A stretch of 64,000 bases of DNA, taken from the NCBI GenBank assembly GCA_021800255.1, contig JAJYZC010000009.1:1-64000 (forward strand). The letters are read 5' to 3'. This DNA comes from Acidobacteriota bacterium (lineage in GTDB: Bacteria > Acidobacteriota > Terriglobia > Terriglobales > Acidobacteriaceae). Positions 1-10,290 of this stretch are shown in pieces (position 1 is the first letter of the stretch; each line of letters opens with the position of its first letter). The position numbers and the translations under genes were made by a program. The notes below the pieces were generated by a model, which was given only the letters and a program-made list of their open reading frames with translations, made no database searches and was not told where the DNA came from.

Positions 1-1477
1 TCCAGGGCTGGGAGGCGGCGTAGAACTCCTGCAAGCCGCGGTTCATGAGCTGGAGGGTGAAGCCGATGGCGACCGTGGAGACGGCTACGCCGATGAATAG
101 AGCGAGCTGCTGGAGGCGGGGCGTAGAGCCGACCAGGAAGCCGGTTTTGAGGTCCTGCGAGGTGTCGCCGGCGTTGGCTGAGGCGATGCAGACCACGCCG
201 CCGATGGAGATGGCCAGAGCGCCGTAGGCCGGAGCGGTCCATCCCTGGACGAGAAAGACGGCGGCGGTGGCCATAAGGGTGGCGATGGTCATGCCGGAGA
301 TGGGGTTTGCGGAGCTGCCGATGAGACCCACGATGCGCGAGCTGACGGTGACGAAGAGGAATCCGAAGACGACGACGAGCAGGGCCGCTGCGAGGTTGGC
401 GATCCAGCCGGTATAAGCGCCGGGAACGGGCTTGAACTGGAGAAAGATGAACATGCATGCGATGAGCAGGATGGAGCCAAGGACGACCGTGCCCATGGAG
501 AGATCGTTTTCGGTGCGGATGGGCCGGGCGGTGGCAGATGCGCCCTTGCGCAGGCTGGCGAAGCCGGAACCGAGGGCGCCGAAGATGGTGGGCAGAGTTT
601 TGATGAGGGTAATCAGGCCGGCGGCAGCCACCGCGCCCGCGCCGATGGGGCGCACATAGGTGGCCCACAGGTCGCTGGGGCCCATCTGCGCAATGGGCAC
701 CGTGCCGGGATAGAGGGGATGGGGCAGGCTCTTGCCGAAGAAGTAAATGAGCGGCATGATGACCAGCCAGGAGACGACGCCGCCGGCAAAGAGCGTGCCG
801 GCGACGCGCGCGCCGATGATGTAGCCCACGCCCAGGTACTCAGAGGTGGCCTCGGCCTTGATGGACGCGCCCTTGAGGATGTGCTCGGGGCCGAAGTCGG
901 GCTGGAACTCGGGCGTGCCCGGCCAGGCCCTGAAGATGAACTCGTTTTGGAAGAGGGTATAGAGCGAGCCCAGGCCCAGGCCCATGAAGACGCGGCCGGC
1001 AAAGGAACCGGCGCGCTCGCCGGCGATGAGCACGTCAGCGCAGGCGGTTCCCTCGGGATAGGTCAGCGTGCCGTGCTCCTCGACGATAAGCTGGCGGCGC
1101 AGCGGGATCATGAAGAGCACGCCCAGCCAGCCGCCGATCAGCGCCAGGATGAAGATGCGCGAATATTCGAGGTCGAAGCCGAGAAAGATGAGCGCAGGCA
1201 GCGTGAAGATGACTCCGGCGGCGATGGACTGGCCGGCGTTGCCGGTGGTCTGGACGATGTTGTTCTCAAGGATGGAGGCGCGGCCGAAGGCGCGCAGAAT
1301 GCTGATGGAGAGCACCGCGATGGGAATGGAAGCGGCCACGGTAAGCCCGGCTTCCAGACCCACGTAGACCGTGACAGCGCCGAAGACGAGGCCGAAAAAG
1401 GACCCCAGCAAGATGGCGCGGAGGGTGAATTCAGGGCGGGTCTCGTGGGGCGGAATAAAGGGCTGAAAGTCGGGCAA
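1..1477 (-). CDS. OPT family oligopeptide transporter (C-terminus truncated by window start; start codon uncertain)
   Basis: Manual minus-strand translation gives ...PDFQPFIPPHETRPEFTLRAILLGSFFGLVFGAVTVYVGLEAGLTVAASIPIAVLSI..., a typical OPT N-terminus; absent from the ORF track because it runs off the edge. Confidence 0.85.
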   Translation of the reverse strand, partial: MPDFQPFIPPHETRPEFTLRAILLGSFFGLVFGAVTVYVGLEAGLTVAASIPIAVLSISILRAFGRASILENNIVQTTGNAGQSIAAGVIFTLPALIFLGFDLEYSRIFILALIGGWLGVLFMIPLRRQLIVEEHGTLTYPEGTACADVLIAGERAGSFAGRVFMGLGLGSLYTLFQNEFIFRAWPGTPEFQPDFGPEHILKGASIKAEATSEYLGVGYIIGARVAGTLFAGGVVSWLVIMPLIYFFGKSLPHPLYPGTVPIAQMGPSDLWATYVRPIGAGAVAAAGLITLIKTLPTIFGALGSGFASLRKGASATARPIRTENDLSMGTVVLGSILLIACMFIFLQFKPVPGAYTGWIANLAAALLVVVFGFLFVTVSSRIVGLIGSSANPISGMTIATLMATAAVFLVQGWTAPAYGALAISIGGVVCIASANAGDTSQDLKTGFLVGSTPRLQQLALFIGVAVSTVAIGFTLQLMNRGLQEFYAASQPW

Positions 1478-1553
1478 CGGCTCCTCCGGTCGCGCAGCAA
1501 CGAAATGGGCGAGAGATCCCTGAAGGGCGAGTGTAGCAGCGCGGGCCGGTGGA

Positions 1554-2576
1554 TTAACAGAGCGTTCCGCGTTTTGTGAGACGGCCGAGGGCGAGGCGTT
1601 CGATCAGCCAATCGACGGCCGCGGCTTCGTTCTCGATGGCCACGCGCAACAGTACGCTGGTTAGCGGTAGGGAAGCGGGGATGGATGCGGCCAAGTCTCC
1701 CAGCCGCACGCGATCCTTTTCCGTGGTCAGCAGCGCCGTGGCGCGAACGCTGTGGGCGGCGGCAAGCAGGCAAGCCAAGTCGTGCGCGTCGTAACGATGG
1801 TGGTCGGGGAAGGCGATGCGGCTGGCCACGTGCAGCCCGGCGGATTCGAGGCCCGAGAAGAACTGATTTGGCCGGGCGATGCCGCAGAAGGCGGCGACCG
1901 GGCCGCTGATGGGCGGGACCTGCATGGTGCGGCGCAGCCGCCACAGTTGCCCCTGCCAGCCCAGCCTTCTCACCTCAGCTTCCAAATCCCGGTCATCGGC
2001 AGGGATGGCGATCACGCCGGCGCGGCGCACGGAGCGCAGCGGCTCGCGCAGGTTGCCGGCGGGGAGCAGATGATCGTCCAGGTCGCCGCGGCTCAGCAGC
2101 AAAATATCAACATCGCGCGCGAGCCGGCGGTGCTGGAAGCCGTCGTCGAGCAGGTGGACGGCGGATTCGGCGGAAGCGGGCTCGGCCGCCTCAGCCATCA
2201 GGCCCGCCTGATAGCGCCGGGCAGCCACGTAGACCGGCACACCGGCCTCGCGAGCGATGAGGAGCGGCTCGTCGCCGAAGCCCGCGGCTGCGCCATTGGG
2301 ATCGACGCGGGCCGTGGCCCGGCTCTTGCGCCCATAGCCGCGGGAGAGCACATCCACGCGCAGACCGCGAGCCGCGAGCGCCTGAGCCAAGGCAATGGCG
2401 AGCGGCGTTTTGCCCGCGCCGCCAGCCGAGAGGCTGCCGATGCTGAGGACCGGCCAGCGCAGCCGGCGGACGGGTTGGAGTCCCGAGTGCAAGCCCAGCT
2501 CGCGCAGCGCGACGGCAAGCCAGTAGACCGGGACGAGAGGCCAGAGCAGCGGGCGCGCGGCGGGCGTATAGCTCAT
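1554..2576 (-). CDS. lpxK: Tetraacyldisaccharide 4'-kinase
   Basis: MSYTPAARPLLWPLVPVYWLAVALRELGL...SIGSLSAGGAGKTPLAIALAQALAARGLRVDVLSRGYGR; the listed ORF is over-extended upstream. Confidence 0.93.
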   Translation of the reverse strand: MSYTPAARPLLWPLVPVYWLAVALRELGLHSGLQPVRRLRWPVLSIGSLSAGGAGKTPLAIALAQALAARGLRVDVLSRGYGRKSRATARVDPNGAAAGFGDEPLLIAREAGVPVYVAARRYQAGLMAEAAEPASAESAVHLLDDGFQHRRLARDVDILLLSRGDLDDHLLPAGNLREPLRSVRRAGVIAIPADDRDLEAEVRRLGWQGQLWRLRRTMQVPPISGPVAAFCGIARPNQFFSGLESAGLHVASRIAFPDHHRYDAHDLACLLAAAHSVRATALLTTEKDRVRLGDLAASIPASLPLTSVLLRVAIENEAAAVDWLIERLALGRLTKRGTLC

Positions 2577-3889
2577 GGTGTGTGTTCCTGGACGGCTTCG
2601 GCGCCGAGGATCTCGCCGATGGATTCCACGCAGCGGGCGGTCGCACCGGCCGCGCGGTTGAAAGCCTCGCGCGCACGCTCGCCCATAGCTTCGGCAGCAG
2701 CCCGGTTTTGGAGTAGTTCTAGCAACGCTGCGGCCAACTCCTCTCTTTGTACGATGCGCAGAGCCTGGTGCGCGCGCAGCTCTTCGGTAATGGCGCGAAA
2801 GTTGGCGTAATGCGAGCCCATGACGATGGGGACGGCAAATTGGGCCGGTTCCAGGGGGTTGTGGCCGCCAGTGGGAACCAGGCTGCCGCCCACCAAGGCC
2901 ACGGAGGCAAGCGAGTAGACGGAGGCAAGCTCGCCGATGGTGTCGAGGAGGATGATCGTGCCGGGTTTGAGCGCATCTGGCTGCTGAGACCAGGCCGAGC
3001 GGCGCACCCATGGCGCGCCGGATTTTTCGACGAGCGCGGCCACGGCGGCGAATCGCTCTGGATGGCGCGGCGCGAGGACGATCGCCAGTTGGGGATCGGC
3101 GGCGAGCAGTTGCGGCCAGGCTGCAAGCAACGCGGATTCCTCACCTTCCATCGTGCTGCCGGCCACGATCAGCCGCAATCCCGCCGCCGATTCCTTTAGC
3201 TTGCGGGTCGCGTCTGCCTCCTTGGCTGTGCGCACGTCGAACTTCAAGTTCCCCGCGACCACCACCCGCTCCGGCAGGCAGCCGAGAGCGCGCAGCCGTT
3301 CGGCGTCGGTTTCGCTCTGCGCCAGAACGCGGCTCAGCCGCTCCAGCAGCGGGCGCCACAGCCGCCGCAGCCGCCGGTAGCGCGGCCAGGAGCGGTCGGA
3401 GATGCGGGCATTGACCACCGCAACCGGAATCCCGCGGCGGTAGCAGCCGCTGAGCAGGTTGGGCCAGAACTCGGTCTCGGTCAGGATCAGCAGGCGCGGT
3501 TGCAACGCGCTCAGATAAGCGCGCACCGCCCAGGGCAGATCGAGCGGGCAATAGAAGACGCGGCCAGCGCCGAAGCGTTCGCGGGCCAGCGCCTGGCCGG
3601 TGCGCGTGGTGGTGGAGATAAGCAAGCGGAAGCCGGGGAAGGCGCGGTCCAACTCGGCGATGAGCCGCGCTGCAGCCAGCACCTCGCCCACAGAGACGGC
3701 ATGGAGCCAGATCACCGGGCGGTCTTTGGCCTGGGGATCGGCAGCCAGCCCCTTCGGAAACCGGCCCATCCGCTGCCACAGCCCTTCGCGGTACTTGTGC
3801 GTTGTGGCCATCCGCCACAGCCACCAGGGCGCTCCAGCCACAAGCGCCAAAAACAGCGCCAGGTTATAGAAAAACAGGATCATACACAA
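2573..3889 (-). CDS. waaA: 3-deoxy-D-manno-octulosonic acid transferase
   Basis: 438 aa; WLHAVSVGEVLAA, LTETEFWPNLL, GGSLVPTGGHNPLEPA motifs; 4-bp overlap with lpxK. Confidence 0.94.
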   Translation of the reverse strand: MCMILFFYNLALFLALVAGAPWWLWRMATTHKYREGLWQRMGRFPKGLAADPQAKDRPVIWLHAVSVGEVLAAARLIAELDRAFPGFRLLISTTTRTGQALARERFGAGRVFYCPLDLPWAVRAYLSALQPRLLILTETEFWPNLLSGCYRRGIPVAVVNARISDRSWPRYRRLRRLWRPLLERLSRVLAQSETDAERLRALGCLPERVVVAGNLKFDVRTAKEADATRKLKESAAGLRLIVAGSTMEGEESALLAAWPQLLAADPQLAIVLAPRHPERFAAVAALVEKSGAPWVRRSAWSQQPDALKPGTIILLDTIGELASVYSLASVALVGGSLVPTGGHNPLEPAQFAVPIVMGSHYANFRAITEELRAHQALRIVQREELAAALLELLQNRAAAEAMGERAREAFNRAAGATARCVESIGEILGAEAVQEHTP

Positions 3890-3939
3890 CCGATCGCAGC
3901 CTCACGCGGTCTAACCCTCAAATGATACAGTCGAGCACG

Positions 3940-4593
3940 ATGAGGATTTTGCGGACAATCATACTGGTTATGCTCGTGCTGGGGCTGGCGCTGCCGGCGA
4001 TGGCGCGCGACCACACGCCGCCTCCGGTTAAGCCCGCGACCGCATTTGCCGCGGTTGAAATTCATAAGGATGAGCACCTGGCCATCGCCGTCGTGCCCTA
4101 CGACACCAAGAAGCAGGAATCCATCTTCCGCGTCGATTATCTGAAATACGGCGTGATTCCGGTGCGGCTGATCGTGACCAATACCGGCAACCAGCCCATT
4201 TCCCTGAGCGATGCGCGGATTCTCTTTGAGACTGCGGACGGGCGGTACGTCCAGGCTGCCGAGCCAGCCGATGTGGAGAGGCTCATGAACCCTCACGAGC
4301 CCCGCTCCATGCCTATGCCCAGCCCCATCCCCGGCATTCACTTCGGGCGCAAAAATCACAACTACGAGAAAGTAAAGGAGGATTTCGATACCTTCGAATA
4401 CAACTCGCTGGTGGTGGAACCGCACACCACCCATGCCGGCTTTCTATTCTACGTTGTGCCGGGCCTGGACCATCCGCTCAAGGGCGCGCATATATTCATC
4501 GACAGGGTGCGCAACGCGGAGGGCCACCAGTTGTACTACTTCGAGATTCCCTTCAATCAGTACTTGCAGTCGCAGTCCGGGCAGAGCCACTGA
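3940..4593 (+). CDS. Exported hypothetical protein
   Basis: Signal peptide MRILRTIILVMLVLGLALPAMA; internal start in ORF 3802..4593. Confidence 0.75.
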   Translation: MRILRTIILVMLVLGLALPAMARDHTPPPVKPATAFAAVEIHKDEHLAIAVVPYDTKKQESIFRVDYLKYGVIPVRLIVTNTGNQPISLSDARILFETADGRYVQAAEPADVERLMNPHEPRSMPMPSPIPGIHFGRKNHNYEKVKEDFDTFEYNSLVVEPHTTHAGFLFYVVPGLDHPLKGAHIFIDRVRNAEGHQLYYFEIPFNQYLQSQSGQSH

Positions 4594-4649
4594 CGGGCGA
4601 AGCGGGCGCCAACGCCTCAGCGCGGGCGTGGCCCAGTTTTTCCCAATGC

Positions 4650-5027
4650 CTACTCGTAGTAGGTTGCCGTGGTGGTGTCGGTCTCCCAGATGGTGCAGTC
4701 CTTCACGCGCACACGGCCCGCAGTCATCCCCGCGAGCTGCCGGTTGGTCTCGTCGTAGAGGTATTTGGCCAGGTTCTCGGCGGAGGGGTTGAGAACCGTA
4801 AAAGGCTCCAGGTCGTTGAGCATCTGGTGGTCGATGCGGCCGACGACCGGGCGCAACACATCCTTGAGCAGCTTGAAGTCGAGCAGCAGGCCGGCCTCGT
4901 CGAGAGCAGCCCCGGCCAGGGTCACGCGGACCTTGTAGTTGTGGCCGTGCGGATTCTCGCACTTGCCTTTGTAGTTGCGCAGATAGTGGCCGGAGGAAAA
5001 ATCCGCCTCCACAGTAACTTCATACAT
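4650..5027 (-). CDS. queD: 6-carboxy-5,6,7,8-tetrahydropterin synthase family protein
   Basis: MYEVTVEADFSSGHYLRNYKGKCENPHGHNYKVRV. Confidence 0.92.
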   Translation of the reverse strand: MYEVTVEADFSSGHYLRNYKGKCENPHGHNYKVRVTLAGAALDEAGLLLDFKLLKDVLRPVVGRIDHQMLNDLEPFTVLNPSAENLAKYLYDETNRQLAGMTAGRVRVKDCTIWETDTTTATYYE

Positions 5028-5139
5028 CGGCGTCGGCTCGATCCTGCGCGGGAAGCAAGCCCGCACCCTCTTATTTTAATGGGAGCAGCGAATCTACGGA
5101 TTACCGGAGACGCGGCGTCTCCAGCACGCAGATGAAAAT

Positions 5140-5418
5140 CTATCCGCCGCCCCGCTTATCCGCGGGTCCGCGGCGTCTACGGCGGGTAGCCTGGCGGGCC
5201 TCTTCGCTGCGCCGGTCAACCTGCTCGAAGAGGTTGGTCATGACCCCGATGAACGCCGCAACCAGCGCGCAGAGGAACAGAAAGATGGCGATCATCCGCC
5301 ATAGCGACCCGTTGGCGGGCAGGCCGGGCTGAAAGCTGGAAGGAACCAGCGACATACCCCCGGAGATCAGCGCAAACAACCCCAGCGAGGCCGCGAGGAT
5401 ATAGAAGTTCCGGGACAT
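5140..5418 (-). CDS. Small membrane protein, unknown function
   Basis: 92 aa with two predicted TM segments. Confidence 0.6.
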   Translation of the reverse strand: MSRNFYILAASLGLFALISGGMSLVPSSFQPGLPANGSLWRMIAIFLFLCALVAAFIGVMTNLFEQVDRRSEEARQATRRRRRGPADKRGGG

Positions 5419-5475
5419 GATGGGAAGCGTTGCGGCAAACTGCGCCGCCTGCTGAAAATTGTACGCGCAAAGGTC

Positions 5476-6105
5476 TCAAGCGAAGAGTTCCACGCCTTCG
5501 ACGATCACGGCGCCGGCCTTCCGAAGCTCGGCCTCCATGCGAACTGCCCTTTGGGCCGGATCGATGGCCCGGCAGGCGTCGCGGACGATGGCCACGGGCC
5601 ATCCCAAACGGCGGGCGTCGAGAGCCGAGTAGGCCACGCAGTAGTCGTAGGCAAGACCGGCCAAAAAGATGCGCGTCAGCCCGCGCTCGCGCAGATAGCC
5701 GGCCAGGCCGGTGGGCGTGGCGCGGTCGTTCTCAAAGAAGGCCGAGTAGGAATCGATCTGCGGCCGGAAACCCTTGCGCAAGATGAGCTCTGCTTGCGGA
5801 AGGTGGAGCGCGGGATGAAACTCCGCGCCGCGGCTGCCCTGCACGCAGTGGATGGGCCAAAGCGTCTGTTCACCGTAATAAAGCCGGACGGAATCGAAGG
5901 GCTGCTTGCCGGGATGATGGGCGGCGAACGAGGAGTGATGGGTAGGGTGCCAGTCCTGAGTGAGGAGGATGTGCTCGAAGCGGGAAGCGATGCGGTGAAT
6001 GGGACCGATGACCGCGTCCCCGTCCGCCACAGCCAGCGCGCCGCCGGGGCAAAAATCGTTCTGAATGTCTACCACCAGAAGAACATCTTGTGCGGTGATC
6101 TGCAT
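5476..6105 (-). CDS. pncA: Nicotinamidase
   Basis: MQITAQDVLLVVDIQNDFCPGGALAV...GLAYDYCVAYSALDA (isochorismatase-like fold). Confidence 0.92.
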   Translation of the reverse strand: MQITAQDVLLVVDIQNDFCPGGALAVADGDAVIGPIHRIASRFEHILLTQDWHPTHHSSFAAHHPGKQPFDSVRLYYGEQTLWPIHCVQGSRGAEFHPALHLPQAELILRKGFRPQIDSYSAFFENDRATPTGLAGYLRERGLTRIFLAGLAYDYCVAYSALDARRLGWPVAIVRDACRAIDPAQRAVRMEAELRKAGAVIVEGVELFA

Positions 6106-6178
6106 GAAACCATTTTTGCAGAGAATGCCGCTGGGGCTTGAGCGCCGCAAGTGCGGCCTGCGTATGGCAGCGCGAAGA

Positions 6179-7144
6179 TTATTGCGCACCCATCTCGCCA
6201 AGCACCTCGCGGGTCACGCGCCTCACCAGCGCCTCGATTTCGGCCGGGGTGAACCGCACGTCCCGCTCTTGTGCGGCTTTACGGCGGCCTGCCGGCCGCG
6301 CCGGAGTGCGCTCAGAGGCAGGAGAATCTACCTTGCCCGCGCCGCCGGCGAAGCGAATGTCAGGCAGACCCATGCGCTTTTTCCGCGCCAGCAGGTCGGT
6401 GGCCTTCTGCTCCGGAATGCGCAGAAGCGGCGCGCCTAACTGCGCGGCAAAGGCCAGAATGGTGCAGTAAGTGTCCAGAATCTCGCAATTCCATTCCGCT
6501 CCGGTTACGGTGTCAGACCAGCAGACTACACCGTGATTGGTGAGCAGGACGGTATTGTGTTGCTTGACGAAAGGCAGCACAGTGCGGGCGAAGGCGTCTG
6601 TGCCGGGAGTCTCGTAGGGCGCAATCGCTACCTTGCCCACAAAGATCTCAAACTCGGGAATCACCAGGTTCGCCGGCACGAGGCCGGTGACGGCATAGGC
6701 CGTGGCGTGAGGCGGATGACAGTGAACCGCAGCCCTGGCTTCGGGCACGGCTTTGAAGATTTCCAGGTGAAGCAAGATCTCACTGGTGGCCGGCTTGGTC
6801 CCGGCGATCTGATTGCCGTCGAGGTCAACCATGCACAGGTCGGCCGGCGTGAGGTCGAACTTGCTCACCATCGTAGGTGTACAGATGACCTCGTTAGGGC
6901 CGATGCGGTAGGAGATGTTGCCGCCGTTGCCGTCTACGAATTGGCGCAGCCACAGCTTGCGGCCCACGGCGCAAATCTCCTGTTTGATGGATTTGGCCTG
7001 CGGCGTGGTGAACAAGCGCGGGTTGGCCGGGGGCCGAAGCTCACGAGCCGCGGCGCGCCGGCGGCCGCTGGATTCGGTGGTCTTGGTTGCTCTCTTCACG
7101 GGCGCGTCTCGATAGAAAAATGCAGCCTGCGGTGCGAAAACCAC
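6179..7144 (-). CDS. Class II aldolase/adducin family protein (start uncertain)
   Basis: DGNGGNISYRIGPNEVICTPTM..HCHPPHATAYA..LTNHGVVCW. Confidence 0.9.
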   Translation of the reverse strand: MVFAPQAAFFYRDAPVKRATKTTESSGRRRAAARELRPPANPRLFTTPQAKSIKQEICAVGRKLWLRQFVDGNGGNISYRIGPNEVICTPTMVSKFDLTPADLCMVDLDGNQIAGTKPATSEILLHLEIFKAVPEARAAVHCHPPHATAYAVTGLVPANLVIPEFEIFVGKVAIAPYETPGTDAFARTVLPFVKQHNTVLLTNHGVVCWSDTVTGAEWNCEILDTYCTILAFAAQLGAPLLRIPEQKATDLLARKKRMGLPDIRFAGGAGKVDSPASERTPARPAGRRKAAQERDVRFTPAEIEALVRRVTREVLGEMGAQ

Positions 7145-7248
7145 AGCAGCTCGTTCCTGGTGCTATTGCTATTGAACGATAGGACGGAAAGGCGCGTCAA
7201 AAGGCGCGCCCGCGTGAGTTGCAGACAGGAAAAGGCGCAGGCCCCGCA

Positions 7249-7806
7249 CTACGACTTCCACTTGATGTTGCAGCCTATCGATGGGCGCTGGTCGGCGGAA
7301 ACCGGTTTGCCCGCAAGCACCGCGTCGATGGCCGCGCGCAGGTCTTTCCCGGTGACGGGGATGCCGTTGCCGGGACGGCTGTCGTCGTACTGGCCGCGAT
7401 AGACGAGCTTGAAATCGGCGTCGAAGAGATAGGGATCAGGCGTGCAAGCGGCCTTGTAGGCGCGGGCCACGTCTTGAGTCTCGTCATAGAGATAGGGGAA
7501 CGTAAACCCGTTCTCATGGGCCTGCCGCTTCAGTCCTTCGGGGCTGTCGGCGGGATGAGTGGTGATGTCGTTGGCGCTGATGGCGACCATGGCGATGGGC
7601 TTGCCCGCGTAATCGGCGCCCAGCTTGCCCAGCGACTTCTCAATGTGCTTCACATAAGGGCAGTGGGTACAGATGAACATGACGAGCATCGCTTTTTTGC
7701 CGCGAAAATCGTCGCGCCGGACGGTCTTTCCAGTCACAGCATCGGTAAGCGCAAAATCCGGCGCCCTGGTTCCAAGCGCAAGCATTGCCGATTCAGTCAG
7801 TGCCAT
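7249..7806 (-). CDS. Thioredoxin-like/AhpC-TSA redoxin
   Basis: GKTVRRDDFRGKKAMLVMFICTHCPYVKHIEKSLGKL. Confidence 0.9.
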   Translation of the reverse strand: MALTESAMLALGTRAPDFALTDAVTGKTVRRDDFRGKKAMLVMFICTHCPYVKHIEKSLGKLGADYAGKPIAMVAISANDITTHPADSPEGLKRQAHENGFTFPYLYDETQDVARAYKAACTPDPYLFDADFKLVYRGQYDDSRPGNGIPVTGKDLRAAIDAVLAGKPVSADQRPSIGCNIKWKS

Positions 7807-7911
7807 GATTTCTCTCCTCGAACGAGTTAGAAAATCCGCAAGCCGCGAGTTAGCAAGCCAGCGGGGATCGCATTCGCGCTGCTAACTTGCTGGCTGCTGA
7901 CTCACTGCTTC

Positions 7912-8949
7912 TTAAAACAATCCCGCCTGGCGTCCGGGCACGGCCAAACCGAAGTGCTCGTAAGCCTGCCGCGTAGCCACGCGGCCGCGGGGCGTGCGGT
8001 CCAAAAAGCCGATCTGTATCAGAAACGGCTCGTACACTTCTTCCAGCGCATCCTCTTCTTCGGCAAGGGTCGCAGCCAGCGTGCTCAGGCCCACGGGTCC
8101 TCCGCCGTATTTCTGGATGACCGCGAGCAGCAGCCGGCGGTCGATCTCGTCGAAGCCGTGCGCATCCACTTCCAGCATGGTGAGCGCGGCGTTGGCGGTA
8201 GGCCGGTCGATGGCGCCCGAGCCGCGCACCTGGGCGTAGTCGCGGACGCGGCGCAGCAGACGATTGGCGATGCGCGGCGTGCCGCGAGAGCGCAGCGCAA
8301 TCTCCGCCGCGCCGTCGCGGTCGATGGGAATCTGCAAAACCTCGGCGGATCGCTCTACGATGATGCGCAGATCCTCTTCGCTGTAAAATTCAAGGCGCAG
8401 CAGAATGCCGAAGCGCGACCGTAAAGGCGAAGAGAGCAGGCCGGGCCGCGTGGTGGCGCCAATAAAGGTGAAGGGCTTGATGTCCATCACGTGGGTGCGC
8501 GCCGCCGGGCCCTGGCCAATGATGATGTCCAGCTTGTAGTCTTCGAGGGCGGTGTAAAGCTTCTCTTCGAGCACCGGCTGCAGGCGGTGAATCTCATCGA
8601 GGAAGAGCACCTGACGCTCGCGCAGGTTGGTGAGGATGGCAGTGAGGTCGCCCTGAATCTGCAGCGCGGGGCCGGAGGTCTGCTGGAAGCCCACGCCGAG
8701 CTCGTTGGCGATGATGGTGGCCAGCGTGGTTTTGCCCAGGCCCGGAGGGCCGGAAAGCAGCACATGATCGAGGGCCTCGCCGCGCAGTTTGGCTGCTTCC
8801 AGCGCGATGGAAAGCTGCTCCTTGGCCTTCGCCTGGCCGATGAACTCGCCCAGCCGGCGGGGACGCAGCTTGAGCTCGAAGTCCTGTTCCTCGTCAGCGC
8901 GCGCTGCGCTCACGAGGCGTTCCGGCGCGTTGTCTCGGGCGATGGCCAT
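7912..8949 (-). CDS. ruvB: Holliday junction branch migration helicase RuvB
   Basis: [50 protein letters not shown]. Confidence 0.98.
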   Translation of the reverse strand: MAIARDNAPERLVSAARADEEQDFELKLRPRRLGEFIGQAKAKEQLSIALEAAKLRGEALDHVLLSGPPGLGKTTLATIIANELGVGFQQTSGPALQIQGDLTAILTNLRERQVLFLDEIHRLQPVLEEKLYTALEDYKLDIIIGQGPAARTHVMDIKPFTFIGATTRPGLLSSPLRSRFGILLRLEFYSEEDLRIIVERSAEVLQIPIDRDGAAEIALRSRGTPRIANRLLRRVRDYAQVRGSGAIDRPTANAALTMLEVDAHGFDEIDRRLLLAVIQKYGGGPVGLSTLAATLAEEEDALEEVYEPFLIQIGFLDRTPRGRVATRQAYEHFGLAVPGRQAGLF

Positions 8950-9058
8950 GCTGAAGAGAAGTGTAGCGGCTGCCAGCGGCCGGGGCCAAGTACCGCTTTA
9001 TGCATGCTTTTGCTTGCCAGTGCGCGCAAGGGCCGGCATTTAGACTGGTAAGGTTCTC

Positions 9059-10276
9059 TTGATTCAGATGGCCCACCGGTTCGGAATCCTTCGCCGCTTT
9101 CGATTCAATCGCCCGCAGCGCATCGCGGCGGGGTTGCTGGCGCTGTTTCTGGCGCAGGGGCTTTGGGTCACGAGCCGCCAAACCCTGACCAACCGCGATT
9201 ACCAGTATGCGCGCTGCGGACGCGAGACCTGGGAGCGGCCCGAAGCCGAGCCCGGCTACTATACCTCCTGCGGCAACATTCGTGACGGCATTTTGGCTTA
9301 CCGGATGGCCGGGCTGCCGCTGACGCTGAATTTGCTTGTGGAGCGGGGACTGGACCGCTTTCGTCCGCCCGCAGACCGCGTGGTGCAGACCAGCGGCGAG
9401 ATCAGCACTTGGGAGCTGCGCCACCAGCTCACTCACGTGCTGCTGCTGATGCGGCTGCCGTTTTTGCTGGCCGGCTGCGTACTGGGCGGGTGCATCTGGT
9501 GGGTCACGCGCAGGCTCTACGGCAACCTGGGCGGATATACGGCCTTGGCGCTCTACTGCTTCTCTCCGGCTATCTTGAGAGATTGCCTGACGCCCAGCGC
9601 TGAGGTGCTGGCGGCGCTGGGCGTTTACGGCGGGGTGTATACGTCGATCGGCGTGGCCCACGCCATGATGGGGCCGCGGCCGAAGTCGCGGGTGCGCATC
9701 GTGCTGCTGACCGTGCTGCTGGGCGTGGCCGCAGCCGCGCACATCGCCGCGCTGCCGGTGGCGGCGTTGCTGGGCCTGGCGGCCATGATCTGGGTGGCTG
9801 AGGGGCATCGCAGCCAGGCCCTGCCGATCGTGGGGATGGCCTCGGCCGGGGCGCTCGTACTGCTGTTTGCCAGCTACGGGTTTTTGCCCGACGCCTTCAG
9901 CTATGTCTTCCGCTCGGCGGACGGGTTCCTGTGGTTTTCGCTGGATCCGGCGCGGCGGTTTTTCAGCGCGTTCGAGAACGCGGGCATCACCATCGCGGCG
10001 GGCGCGGCGGCTTTCCTCTACCTGGGCGTGCGCCGGTCGCGCTACTTCGGCAACACCATGCCGCTTTTTTGCGCTCTGGTTCTGATGGCGCTGGTGATGA
10101 CGGGGGCTCCGGGAAGCCCATGGGTGTGGTCGCTGCCCTTTTTGCTCACCTTTGCAGGCGGGGTGTTTGCAGACGCCTACGAGTCGCCGCGCGGACGGCT
10201 GGCGATGTACGCCGCGGGCGCGATTGTCGTGCTGCAGGCGGCGCTCTGCCTGATGAGCTTGCCGGGGATGGTGTAG
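9059..10276 (+). CDS. Polytopic membrane protein, glycosyltransferase-39-like architecture, function unknown
   Basis: 405 aa, many hydrophobic segments; divergent from ruvB. Confidence 0.75.
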   Translation: MIQMAHRFGILRRFRFNRPQRIAAGLLALFLAQGLWVTSRQTLTNRDYQYARCGRETWERPEAEPGYYTSCGNIRDGILAYRMAGLPLTLNLLVERGLDRFRPPADRVVQTSGEISTWELRHQLTHVLLLMRLPFLLAGCVLGGCIWWVTRRLYGNLGGYTALALYCFSPAILRDCLTPSAEVLAALGVYGGVYTSIGVAHAMMGPRPKSRVRIVLLTVLLGVAAAAHIAALPVAALLGLAAMIWVAEGHRSQALPIVGMASAGALVLLFASYGFLPDAFSYVFRSADGFLWFSLDPARRFFSAFENAGITIAAGAAAFLYLGVRRSRYFGNTMPLFCALVLMALVMTGAPGSPWVWSLPFLLTFAGGVFADAYESPRGRLAMYAAGAIVVLQAALCLMSLPGMV

Positions 10277-10290
10277 GAGCGAGCGATCCA

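Noticed and set aside
719-1579. 286-aa + strand ORF
   Set aside because: Antisense shadow of the OPT transporter gene; Ala/Gly/Asp-rich low-complexity translation typical of high-GC shadow frames
1752-2810. 352-aa + strand ORF
   Set aside because: Antisense to lpxK; no family-like motifs
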